64,000 nt of DNA from Doryteuthis pealeii. Lineage: Eukaryota; Mollusca; Cephalopoda; Myopsida; Loliginidae. The stretch spans positions 79,801,920-79,865,919 of the forward strand of contig CM042152.1 in NCBI GenBank assembly GCA_023376005.1. Reading direction: 5' to 3'. Below are positions 1 to 13,746 of this stretch, piece by piece (the stretch's first letter is position 1; every line of letters starts with the position of its first letter). The notes under the pieces are model-generated. The model was not told where the DNA came from. It did no database searches and saw nothing but the letters and a program-made list of their open reading frames with translations. A program made the position numbers and the translations under genes.

Positions 1-232
1 TTGGAGGTTTGGGGAATGTGGAGCACCCCATTCATCACCATTGCTCTCTGGTCCACTCTGACCCGGAGAGGTAGTACCTGTTAGGGTCCCATCTATGGGT
101 TAAATAGAAAAATGTATTTATAAAAAAAATTGTATTATCCATTAAGAATTAATTTATTTCAAAACTTTATCGGCATTAAATGACCCACTGAGGTTGATAT
201 GCCGTAAAACAAAACAAACCAAACCAAAAATA
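1..232 (+). repeat. R700 repeat, 3' part
   Basis: This is the 3' third of an unclassified ~600-700-bp interspersed repeat (called R700 here). The window opens inside it. It ends with the typical GGCATTAAATGACCCACTGAG segment, GATATGCCGTAAAAC and an (AAAAC)n-like tail, as at 61500-61735. The tail suggests retroposition, but no coding or clear Pol III boxes were seen. Confidence 0.8.
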
Positions 233-237
233 TGAAT

Positions 238-385
238 CTAACTATTCTCCCCCTAGCTATAGGTAAATAGCAGGGTGGGGTGTATGGCAACCAGTCTAGG
301 AGAAGGAAAACTCTGAATTGAAACCTGTTAACCTCTGCTTATAAAAATGACCTTGTGTCACATCCTGACTTCAATAAAAAGATAA
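238..385 (+). repeat. SINE S2, 5'-truncated copy
   Basis: It matches the body of the S2 family (AGCTATAGGTAAATAG, CCAGTCTAGGAGAAGGAAAA, then ACCTTGTGTCACATCCTG). The tRNA-like head is missing. Confidence 0.7.
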
Positions 386-553
386 TTTAATTTAGCCCAA
401 CAAGAACATCTAGTGGCAAAGAGGTTGGATAGATACATTTCGGTTCAGAAATTTAGGCCAGAATTGTCAGGAATGGGTTAAAAAAAATTAAAAACCCATT
501 TGTCATATGTTATAGGTTGAAAGAAAGGATAAAATAAGAAATTGAATAATTAC

Positions 554-666
554 CTTGGAATATAGAGAATTCTTTCAGCAATTACAAAACCAACAGGAAA
601 GAAAAGATTTGACGCAGGAAGGAAAGGAATAATCACAAAAGTTAAACTCATGAGAATTGGTGTGTC
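554..666 (-). CDS. TMTC1: TMTC1-like exon 8 (last exon in window)
   Basis: This exon encodes residues 372-408 plus two bases, joining exon 7 in phase 0. It carries [11 protein letters not shown] and [13 protein letters not shown], the end of the glycosyltransferase core just before the TPR region. The acceptor is TTTTTTCCAG and the donor AG|GTAATT. No further exon was recognised in 1-553, so the next one lies beyond the left edge. Confidence 0.9.
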
Positions 667-2949
667 CTGGAAAAAAAAAAAAAATCATAGAAATCATTTT
701 CACTATCTCAATTATGTATCACTATCAGGACCTGTGGATATACCACGGTATGATAATTTAATTATTACAACGTTTGATATGTTTACTTAAGAGCTATTGC
801 AAATTAGTTTAATACGAAAAGAAGTATAATTATCTTGACTAGCAGGATCTGTGGATATACCACAATATGATAATTTAATTATTATGATGTTTGATATGTT
901 TACTTAATTATTTAAGAGCTATTGCAAAATATTTCAATGTAAAAAGTATAATAATCTTTATTTAACTCACTCTCTCACGCTTTTTTTTTCTTTTATCTTT
1001 TTATTATGTTCATTTGAAACAGATTAGCATTATCACTTTCTCCTACTCTCTCTCTCTCTCTCATATTTTTTCTGTGTAGCATGTGTTTTTTCTTCCCTTT
1101 CTTTAAAATTATTATGGAATGGTCCATTATTTGGCTGAGGTGATGACACTCATAAGAATTCAGTGGATAAGTGACACCTGATAAACAGGATTAACATTTT
1201 TGCATTTAATCTTGGATGATTTGGCTAGTCTCATTTTTAACAAGAGGGTGTTGCAAGATGATAACAGTCAGAAGATTAAGGAACAAGAGTATTAATATAT
1301 AGATTACATCCCAAATGCCGACTTTTGTTAGGTTGCTTTATGCCAAAGTCGGTTTAACAACTACAATCTCCATTTATATACAATACAAAATCATTTTAAA
1401 CAGATTGTGGCATGTCAGTGACAAGACCTTAAGACAAAATGCAATTGTTAATCAGTCACTTACAGTCTTATTCTGCAGACTTTTGATACATTTCAGAAAT
1501 AAATCCCTGATTAGACTTTTAGTTCTTTTCTCTGTCAGCCATTGTGGCATATCAGTGACAAGACCTGAAGACAGAGTGCAATTATTAATCATTATGAATT
1601 CACTTACAGTCTTATTCTGTAGACTCTTGATACTGATAAAGATGAGGATGAGGAAGAAGGCCACTGTAAATATATTACGAGGATCCGAGTAAGAATTAAT
1701 AAGTTGGATGCTGCTTGCCTGCCAATCATAACAAAGTGTCATTGGTAAAAGCATCAAAAAACCATTCCAGGCGCATAAATGAGTGAAGGTTAAAAACCTG
1801 CAAGAACAAAAGAATATCATTATGACAACTAGCAAAATAAAAAAACGCCCTCTGGGCGACGTAAAATAAATATTACCTGAGGGGATGGGAGTTGAAAATT
1901 TAATATCAGAGAGTTTGTATCATAAGTAAAGTAAAATCATCAAATTTATTAAAGGGGTAAAAAAATAAAAAAAATTTGAAATGGAAACTTAGTTCTGATA
2001 ACTTCAAATATATATTAAAAAAACAAACTATATATAGATAGATAATACCAGGTATGTATTTATTAAAACTTGTTTAAAAAACCAATGAGGACTGTCTAAC
2101 ATTGCATGCTCAAATGTATTCTATTTTATGATGATTTTAATTAGTGTGACATAAGCAGTGACGTAGTTTTTGTTACAGACAAAAACCGGAAGCGAATCTC
2201 CATTATTAATAGATTTATAATCTATCAGAGATCAAATTCTCTTCTAAGTCAACCGACTGACCCCATAAAAATAAAAGTATCATTCCCTACACACCAACCC
2301 CACCCGACTTTCTCTCACTCCTTCACCCATTTACCTTTTCACTATAAAAGCAGAATATACAAGTACTTATGTCAATAAAGTTTCGAAAAAGCTTCATCCA
2401 ATAATGAGGCGAAATATCAACTGAATTTAACTGTGTTGTTATATCCACACTTTCCTCTATTCTCAACCACATATATAAATAAATAGACAAATTTACCTGG
2501 TTAGGAAGTTTGGAGCAAAAGCAGCTGGATTATCTTCTTCTTTGAATACTGGTAACGTATTAAGCATAATCCACATTCGGAATATCAATAATCCAATAAT
2601 CTAGGATTAAAATAAACAGAAAATCAGAATCATTTTATTTTTGAATAAAATACATTGGAGGTCAGTTTTTCTGCAAAGATAAAATATCAGGTTATTTCCT
2701 ATAAGTCTAACATGATCAAAGGGGAACCACTCTTGACTGATGAATTATCTATTTATTTTCCCATTAAACTAACCCTAAACCCTAAACCCTAACCCTGTCT
2801 TCTTTTTTCCTAGTAGATCAATAAATAAATAAATAATTTTTCACTCAAGAGTGTTTCCCCTTTGTTTATGTTAGACTTATAGGAAATAACCAAATATATC
2901 AATATGAATTGATTGCTTGTGTTGGTTTATTTACCTTTTCCATGTTTTC

Positions 2950-2993
<44 letters not shown>

Positions 2994-3307
2994 AAGGTAA
3001 AAGTATCCAACCGACTGGTATGTAGGGGATAATTCTATTTGGGATCTTCAAAATCTCACTGTACCTCCACAATGCATACTCATCGTACTGATGCAATCTT
3101 ATAGATTTATTACAAGGATTTTTTTAAAATCCCTAAGAGAGCTCAATGTATAATAACTAATAAATTAATTATATACAAAGCAATATACTTTCAAAGAAAG
3201 AAAAACAAAGCATCATTTCTCTTTTATAAATTTATTTCGACCAGTTCTGTTTGAAATAAATTCATAACAGCCAAATGATGTTTTGTTAAATTTTTCTTTC
3301 TTTGAAA

Positions 3308-3343
<36 letters not shown>

Positions 3344-4627
3344 AGTATTCGTATAAAATATATGAACCCCCAACTTGATTTTCCTATAGTAGTATTCATA
3401 GAAAATATGAAACCTACTCATTTGAGGCCCCTCCCCCCCAAACAGGCTTGGCCACCCCCAGTCAGGGGACTCAAGGGTAGTACATGCTATATGTATACAC
3501 ACAACACCATTGTTACCGTATTATTATCATTATTTTTTTCTTCTTTACACCTGCATTGTGATAGCCTTCTAAATCAACCTCCAAACCAATATATACACAA
3601 TGCTTCAAGCAAATTATAAAACTCTCTTAAAATACAGGTCAACACACAACACCATTATTACCGTATTATTATTATTATTTTCCTTTTTTTTTTTCTTACA
3701 CCTGCATTGTGATAGCCTTCTAAATCAACCTCTTAACCAATATATATATAACATTTATTACCCAACTACTACTCAGATGGGTGGGTTTCATGTTTTATAT
3801 GAATACTACTTTAGGAAAATTGTCTTTAAGTAGAGTGCGGTTTCATATATTTTATGCAAATACTACTTTATAACAATATAAAATAGGGTAGGTTGATTTT
3901 TCACTTTTTTAAAATATCAAATCAAATAACAAAAGTTGTGAGTTGGTCTAATAAATACTGATACCAAAAACTAGATCTCTTATTTGCACCATTGTTTAAG
4001 GAAATAGCATCAAATTGTCAGCCAAAATGCAAAAAAATTCCTCATTTTTGCAACATTTAGCTTAGAAATTGGTTAGAAAATTTAGCAATTTTAATATCTA
4101 AAAAAGAAAAGATTGTCATTTTAAACAAAACTAATAAAATATTATAACTAGAATTCAAGTTGAAAATATGCCCCCATCACCACCGACACCTCCAATATTC
4201 TGCTTTTTACCTGATAATTAAGCTGTAACAGTGATAACATTTTAAAGATTGAAATCTATTACCTCAAATGAAGGCAAAGTTTTGAAGAAAAATATTTTTT
4301 GTGGTTATTCTTTATATTAATCTGCAACTTTCAGCACAAGGGAGATGTTACAGTTCCAAAATCAATCTACCCTAATATACAATATAACAAAATTTGGATA
4401 ATTATTGACTCATCCTAGAAGACAAACATATAAATGAAAAATATTTTAATGGACACTTACTGTAATGAATAACTTGAAGACTCGTCTCACAAAAGTAGAA
4501 ATTCTATTTTTATCCATCTGTGAAAATCTATTCAAAACATGAAATATAAGAAAACATATACATAAATATTGAAAATTAGTAGAATACTAATAATTCAAAT
4601 AAAAAAACATAAAATAGATAAAAAGAC

Positions 4628-4689
<62 letters not shown>

Positions 4690-7600
4690 TTCTATTATTA
4701 TTACTAGTACAAAATAAAAAACGACCTCTGGGCGATGTAAAAATAGATTTTTGAAACATATTGGGTGGGAGTAAAAAATTCAATGTCTGCGAGTTTGTAC
4801 CTTAAGTAAGTAAAATCATCAAATTCATTAAAGGATTAAAAAATAAAACAATTTAAAATGTAAAGATTAGTATTATCTGCGTTATTCGGACTATTGTCCC
4901 CATCTTCATTGTTATTTGTACAACGTTTCGGCCGATATGCCCTCCGGCCTTCTTCAGGTATTTCTTGTCGGACTCGGGAACCTTCTCAGACTCGGGAACC
5001 AATTGGACACATGGCCTAGTGGATAAGGTAGTTAGGTTAAGACAATTCTAAGTGACAGTTATCTCTGGAACCCGAGTTCAATCTTGAGTGAAGGCAGTTA
5101 GAAAAATAATTAACACAACTCCAGCTATGGTTAGCGGAATGAGAACAGGATATCCCCATGGACTGAATAAAGGGTTAGGTTCGAAGTTCCATGATGGCTC
5201 CCGACTACGACAAGAAAGTTCCCGAGTCGGAAAAGAAGTTTCCCGAGTCCGAGAAGTTTCCCACAAGGATTCTACTTACAATTTAGTAATAATGGATCTG
5301 TGGGACTAAAAAAAAATCCCCCTCTACCCAGGCGATGCCGGGTAGCTGCTCCTAGTTTGAAATATTTCTAACTTACCTTTGATAAAAAATAGCACAGTCA
5401 TAGACAGCACAGATTCCTAATACTGTAATACCACTTTCTTTGCACAACATACTTGAAGCTCCCAGGATAAAAGAAATATATATTTGCAATGAGCAGCATT
5501 CAGGATTTTCATATTCAGCCTGAACACCCCTGAAAAAAAAAATATTGAAAATAAAATTAAAAAATGGATATTCACTAATACAGCTTGGTCATAACATTTC
5601 ATAGCAGTATTACACATGATTTGAATAAAGGCTAAACGGAATGGTTCATTATTTAGCTGAGGGGATGACACTCATAAGAAATAAGAATTCAGCAGATAAT
5701 CAGCACCAGATAATCAGGATTTACATTTTTGCATTTCATCTTGGATGATTTGGACGGTCTCATTTTTACCAGAGAGTGTTGCAAGATGATAAGTCATACA
5801 ATTAAGGAACACAAGTATTAATATATATATATCATCATTATTATTATTATCATTTAATTAACTTTAATTTTCATTATTTAACTAAACAAATTTTTAATTG
5901 ATTGCACAATCACCAGAAATACTTTAGTTCCTGTCAGTGTGTCATGTGACTTTTTGTAATTTAGTTGACGATTGTGAAAAAGATCATACTGACCTTTTCT
6001 TCACACACACTCAATAAATATTTTCCAGATTTTTATTGAATATATATTTGACCATCCCAGATATGGCCACTTTAGAAGATGTTAATGAATAATTTCTAAT
6101 TAAACATATTTTTTTTTTAGCTTATTTTTTTCCTCTTCTTAGATTTGAAGAGTACTGTTTGAATCACTTGGCATTGATTTTGTAATGTGTCTGTCCCATG
6201 GGTCTGTTACTTGCAAGGTTATGTAAATATTTTTCTTGGGGAGACAGATTATTGATTTTGGCTGGATTTTAATTAACTTTACAAAAGAAAAAAAGGTTCA
6301 AATAAGAATATAAATAAAATAAAAAGAAGAGGAAATAAAAATGAATAATAGAATATTATAACGGCAGGTTTAGTTTAGTTGGTTTATCTTAGCATCCACC
6401 TAGAAACCACAAGGTTCCACGTTTGATACTGAGCCTCGCCAACTCAGCACATGAGTAACACAGCTTGGATCTGTTTGGTAAAGTGTGGAGCTGATGGTAG
6501 GTGTGGCTCTCCACCTCAGATGCAAAATAAAGAAAGGTTCAAAGAAGAATATTTTGTTTCGGTTTTACGGCATGTCAACCCATTGGGTCATTTTATGCCG
6601 AAGATGTTTGTGTTTTATTCATTCTTGATGGGTACTCAATTTTTTCAAGCTCCATTTGTTTCTATTTAGCCTAGAGATGGGACCTAACAGGTACTACCAC
6701 TCTGGGTCAGAGTGGACCTGGGAGTAATGGTGATAAAAGTGGTACTTCACATTCCTAGAGATCCAGAATTGGAACTTCACCATCAGATAGAGTTTAACAT
6801 CATACCCAGGACATTAAGACCCTCAGAGTGGACCTGGGAGTAATGGGGATGAAGGGGTACTCCACATTCCCCAAAGCTTCAGAATTGGAACTTCACCATC
6901 ATATAGTTTAACATCATACCCAGGACACTGTCAGCCACTGTCTACTACACATATGTTAAAAAAGGGTTGGTGCTTGCCATAAGGGTAATAGGCTGAGTAA
7001 AAAAAATGAAAAAGGAAGAGATATATCTAACACACGTGGGCCTACCTACAAAGTCAGAAAACAGCATAGCTCACATGACTTTTAGAAACATTTTTTCACT
7101 CTCAGAGTTGCTGAGGTATTGCCTGCATTCATTGTAGGCTGTCAAAATATTGCATCTTTCAAAGCCTCCATGCTTCCTGTAATCCGCCAACACTATACCT
7201 GATACCCCTCTCCATACACATATGCACACACATGCACACACACACATACATGTATATTAATACTGTACACTGCATGCCCCCCTAACAATACCCCAACAAC
7301 AAAGACCACCGTTGGACAAAGCAACACACTATGGTAGGCATGTAAGATGGCCGAGACATTTCGAGAACTTTATAACTAATTAGGATTTGTTTTCTTTGTG
7401 TGTTTGTACTTCTGTTTCAGGTTAATCCGTATTTTGGAGGGGAGTTGTAGGGACTAGAACTCTCCTGTGACTTCAGGGACAGGAAGTAGAAAAGGTAACG
7501 TCCCTTGTCAGGTTGGGTGAAGAACCCTCTTTACGATTTTGGTACCAACGTGTGAGCCTCGTAGAAACGAGCTCTTATCTCAGTCTCTTGTGACTGAAGG

Positions 7601-8766
7601 AACTTTACCCTCAGTGAGGGAGTAACAACTGAAGACTCAACCTGACACCCCCTCAACGAGGGAGATATATGAACTGTAAGTACTGACCCTAAGTACTTGT
7701 TATATTGACTGTTGTTGAGTTTACACATGAATAAATAAGGTTAAAAGTACATGTGCTTTCCCTTTCGTCATTACATTCTGTGAACTTATATTTTGTTCCT
7801 CATAGACTGTAGGCAGCTATTCCTACAGTACATTATTCTCTGTACTATACATGAGACCTTTGATGAGTTTTGGTGTATGCACTGTATTTCATTATTATCA
7901 TCTAAAAAAAAAATTAAAAACAGAATAAGTATTGATAAATAACTTACCCTGTGTAAAAGATGAAAGACAAAAGGAAAAAAAGTGCAGCAAGTATTTCAGC
8001 CCTTCCAACAATTCCAGCAACCTGAAAAAAAATAGTTTAATTAAAGACTTTTAAAATCTTATTATAATGGAGATTGTGTGATTGTCCGTCTGTAACCTAA
8101 AGTACATCACCACCACCGTCACAATTCCCTTAGTTACTTACGTTATACTCTCAATGGTTATTAATTAAATAATCATTACTTAATCTTAATTAGCATTTTA
8201 TTTATAAACAATGTCTCTATTAAGGTCTAGCTGAGATAGATTTTTTTCAAAACAGCCCATGCATTTAAAATCCTGCAATGTGTGTTATTTATCATTAAGA
8301 AATAAATGTTTACATATTATATGGTGTGAATAATTTTTTGCATACTGGTTTTAATAATATCGTACTTAATAAATAATTACTTGGTGTTATTGATTTCTAA
8401 TATTATTGTTTTATTTTCAAACGTATTAAAAGCAATCCTATATATAATTTTATATCGAAATCAATTAGAATAAAATTGAAAATAAGTGTAATTTTTTTGT
8501 GTTTGTATCTAATTTTATTGAAACAGACAATAAGTGCTATCATTTCCTATCTCTCAACTTTCTTTCTCTCAATATTTTTCTTTTTCTCTCTGACTTGTAG
8601 CACATTATTTCAAACGTATTAAAAGCAATCCTCTGTATAATTTTATATTGAAATCAATTAGAATAAAATTAAAAATAAATAATTTTTCTAATTCAGTATA
8701 ACATTAAATTATATTAAAACTTAAATACTTGTGCCTGGACTCACCTCCATATCATATCACACACAC

Positions 8767-8797
<31 letters not shown>

Positions 8798-9102
8798 GGT
8801 AATTTTTCCGAGATGAAATAAAGGAAAATAAAGTCCTCAATTACAAATGTAAGAGCTTTATTTATTAAATATAACTGTTTATACTGAGCATTTACCTAAG
8901 GTTTCAGGCTCCTTGCCTTCATCAGGATACCACTAATCCCTCTGGTGTGTCTGCAAAAATAAATATTGTGGTTATTTATACATAACCACAAAATATGTTT
9001 TTGCAGACACACCAGAGGGATTAGTGGTATCCTGATGAAGGCAAGGAGCCTGAAACCTTAGGTAGATGCTTACTAAAACCTTTGTATAAACAGTTATATT
9101 TA

Positions 9103-9147
<45 letters not shown>

Positions 9148-9558
9148 TCATGTGTACAGAAATAACCTACTCAAGTTTCACCATAAGGATCTTCAGTGTT
9201 AAATCCACTGAATTAATCAAGATATTGATTAATTACAGTTAATTGCGGGAATTCATGTTGTAATTATGACTGTTGGAAACAGTTTCGCAGTTAATGAAAG
9301 CTATTGTGTCATTTTAAAAAGTTGAATGACAGACGCAATGTTGATATGTCGTAACTGTAGTTGTTGATATGGAATTATTTTAAAATATCTTCTTTTTTTT
9401 TTAAATATTTTTTTCAAAAAATCAAACTTAAACATTTTCAAAAATCCTCTTTAAATTTTTTAAATTTTCTTTTTCATAATTTCCACTTCCGTTTATGAAT
9501 GCATTTAGCAAAAATTTCTGATCTTTTTTTTTTTTTTTACCGATAAGTCATTCCTTTT

Positions 9559-9600
<42 letters not shown>

Positions 9601-12600
9601 TTGAAGGTTTGTCTTATGAACAAATCTTGTCATGGAAATAGTTAACCATTCCTATGTTACCAAAATCTTAAAGTATTTTGTAACAAGCAAATCTCCCAAA
9701 CAGATGGAAATAGCTTTGAAATATTTAAAATCTAAACCATTCTATAAATAATGTAATCTACCAAATATAAACTTGAGAAATTTTTTCTTTTTATTGAATC
9801 CATTTCTGTTTGAAATGTACTTACGGCTTCTGAATGTACTGGATGAACTGCAAAGAGAAGACCAACAAATTGGGCTGATTTATGAGGTAAACGGAATAAC
9901 GACAGGCAAATGTGAATCAGTAGATGAACTACCAAAAGATGAAGAATACAATTCACAATATGGAACGTATAAGGCTTCCCTCCTCCAAGACAGTAATTCA
10001 CTCTGCAATTTGAAAAATAGAATTTCAACATGAATTTAAATTGAAAGGACATAAATAAATAATTTTTCTGCATCTATTATCTCTATTAATAATGGAGATT
10101 TGGTCTCTATTTGTCTGTAACCAAAACTACATCACTGCTTACATCACAATTATCAAAATCACCAAAATCACCAATACATAGAATAAAGAACAATTAATAT
10201 TTATAAAATGAATAAAAACTGTTTCTTATAATTCAACATCTGAATCCTTTCCATTGTAATAAATAAACTATATATTATTTAAACAAATAAACTATGAAAT
10301 TAATTAAAAAATTGTATTACTTTAAAGGGGAAAAATTATTTGCTAAATTTGTAATCAATTTTAAAATTATTTTTTTTTACTCTCGCTCTTTTTTCAGTAA
10401 CAAGAAGTTTACAAATAAATAAATACCTAAGATTTTGTGTAAAATTTATGTGTAAAATATTCAAAATAATTATTTGATTAATAATTAATAGATGCATGCA
10501 ATATTTTATTTGAGGGTAACAGAACTAAGTTTCAATTTCAAATTCTTTTATTTTTTTACTCCTGTAATAAATTTGATGATTACACTGGTTTACAAAAAAT
10601 TGAGGCAAGCACAAAAATAGCTGTTTTAACCTAATTTGGGGGTGCTGAATTCAGATTGTAAATCCGTTTTTACTCATCACCTCTAGTTTTTTAGATATGC
10701 ATACTGTACATTTTGTACACATACTGTGTGACTTATGTCTTCTTTTTTAGTTATTAACAATAAATGTAAGTGATAGCATTACATTATATATATATAGCTA
10801 TATATCAAGACGGATTTTGGCAGTTAAGCACAGCCAACATGTCTCAATCAACAGCCAGTAGTGCACTGTTTTATCTGTAATAAGCTGCTGCAACTGTTGA
10901 AATAAGCACGTATATACTCTGTATATACTAAAATGAGACTATTTAAAAGACTGAAAACTAGAGGTGATAGATATTTTTATAAGTTAGTCTCACTCTTTTT
11001 TTTTTCTTTCTGTCCTTCTTTTCATTATGTTCAATTGAAACAGATTAGCGTTATCACTTCCATGTGCTGATTCCCTCTCTCTATCTTTCTCCTACTCTCT
11101 TTCTTTCTTTCTTTCTTTATAATAAAAAAGGAATGGTCCATTATTTATTGAGGTGAACATTCATAAGAAATAAGAATTTGGCGATTATGTGACACCAGAT
11201 AATCAGGATTTACATATTTGCATTTCCTCTTGGACAATTTGGACGGTCTCATTTTTAACCAGAGGGTGTTGCAAGATGATAACGGTTATACAATTTATGA
11301 ACACTGGTATTAGTATATACATTGGTGTATCTATGTAAGTGGAATACATGTTTACTCTGTTTATTTTAATCTGGCGATGAGACAAACAGGGAAAATCAGA
11401 ATGTGGAGACTATTGTGACAGTACTGGACCATATGACCTTTAAGCACCCCTTTTGTGATCTCGTTTCATAAGGACATTTTTTCATTTACACCGTTAAAAT
11501 CTGATTGTTTGTTAGGAGTTAGGGTTAGGGGTTAGTTTTATAATGTAAAAAAAAATCTAAAAATCATCTGTTAACAAACAACTGGATGTTGACAGTGTAA
11601 ATAAAAAAAATGTCCCTATGAAACGAGATTGCAAAAAGGGTGCCTAAAGGTCATATGGTCCAGAGTACTTGCTACCTTCAAGAAAATCATTATTTAAAAT
11701 CTTGATTTTTAACATACGTTCAAACACCAGCCATCTCAGCTACAAGGCAGACCCCACTGTGTAAAATAATGCAACTGTTCTTTACAACATTACAGTAGTT
11801 TGAATATCATATAAAACAAATTAGGAAGCGCGTGGTGTAATGGTTAAAGTCATGGGAAATGGACTCGTCACCCCCAAGTTCAAATCCTGGATGTGGTAAT
11901 TGCATTTCACTTAGCGCTAATACCCTTGAGAAAGGTATGAATCCTACTCTCCCTCCAGCTATGGATAAATAGTAGGGCAGACTGGGCTCTTTAGCCTTGG
12001 TTAGGCAACCAGTCTAGGAGAAGGAAAACTCTGAATTCAAACCTGTTGAACCCCGCTTAAGGAATTGACCTTGTGTTACATCCTGCTCGTGGAGGGGTTA
12101 GTAAACATATATAAAACAAATTATCAGTAAGAATCAATATGAAGCATCAAATGTCATTTTATTTGTCTGTATTTTGAGACGAAGCTTGATGTGAATAATA
12201 TTGATTTTTTGGACTGTTGTCCTCATTTTTCTTGTGGTGTATATATAGAATATTGGAACAAAAGTCTTGTCTGATACAAAGTGACATTTATTTAATTAAT
12301 AAAGACATGTAAATTGAGAAATATATAAACCAAACATTCATAAGTGTTTCTAAAATGTTATGGGTAATTATAGGTCAGATGGGGTTCTTTAGCTTTGGTT
12401 AGGCAACCAATCTCAGAGGCAGGCTTAGTGTAATGGTTATCATCTCAGGAAATGGTATTGGTGACCCAGGTTCAAATCTATATATATATATATCAACACT
12501 AATATCAAGGAATCTTCTTGTGAACGTGATCTGGGTATTACTGTCAGCAGTGATTTATGTTGGACGAAACACATCTCTAAAATTGTCAAAAAGGCTGAGG

Positions 12601-13703
12601 GTATCCTGGCGTCACTATTTAAAGCTGTACAAAGCTATGGTGCGGCCACACTTGGAATTTGCATCACCAGTCTGGAACCCCTATCTTGCTCAGAATATTA
12701 ACCTCCTAGAAACTGTACAGAGACGTGCAACCAAACGAATACCCTCCATCAGGCATCTAGCATATTCTGAACTCTTGCTGCCCAGAGAATGGATTCATTG
12801 AAACTTCGGTGTCTGGCAACTGACTGTTAAACGCTCATAAGGTCATTAATCATCTTAACAACAGCAACCTTGAGCACCTTTTTGATCTCCATCTTTCTAA
12901 CACACGTGGGCATGCCTACAAAGTCAGAAAACAGCACTGCTCATGTGAATTTCGGAAATATTTCTTCACACTCACAATTGCGGAGGCATGGAATTAGCTG
13001 CCCACCTCTGTTGTAGGCTGCTGAAACACTGAATCTTTCAAAGCCTCCATGCTTCCTGTAGTCTGCCGACTCTATACCTGATGCCCCTCTCCACACACAT
13101 ATGCACACATGCGTGCATATTACTACTGTAATGACACTAATACACTATTCTGTGTACTTGACATGAGACTTTGATGAGTTGTGGTGCACCTGAGCACTGT
13201 ACACAATAAATTTCATTATTTATTTATATACATACACAAAGTATGTATAAGATTAGGTATCAAATGTTTTAGTATCTTCTCTCTGTCTCTAAGTCAGGTG
13301 TTTTATGTAAAAGAAAGATAAATATCCTGTCTGCTTGTAAAGTAAATAAAATAAGATAAAATGTTATTTGTATTGAAATACAAATAAACTTATAAATAGA
13401 TTTGATAAGAACAAAGGGAATCTCACAAGAACAATACTTACTTAATGTACAAAACAAAAGGTATGAACTACGCATGAATAAGCACATGAACACCCACATA
13501 GTAAAGTAATATACACGGTGTCCTAAATATGAAGACAAAACATGGTTATATCTATGTACATCTAAAACTACCCTTACGATAAGGTCTACGAAAAACACAC
13601 AAACCTAACATTCCAATGAGACCTATTGTATCTGGTATCATTAACACTCCTAAAAAATATCAAAAACCCGATCAAAAATGTTTATTCCCCTTTAGTAACA
13701 AAC

Positions 13704-13746
<43 letters not shown>

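Noticed and set aside
1315..1692. 125-codon plus-strand open frame
   Set aside because: Antisense to TMTC1-like exon 7 and its copied donor. The minus-strand frame is the one with family motifs and splice sites.
2765..2797. Interstitial telomere
   Set aside because: Only about four imperfect units inside the loop of a palindromic MITE, so part of that element.
9773..10033. 86-codon plus-strand open frame
   Set aside because: Antisense shadow of TMTC1-like exon 2.
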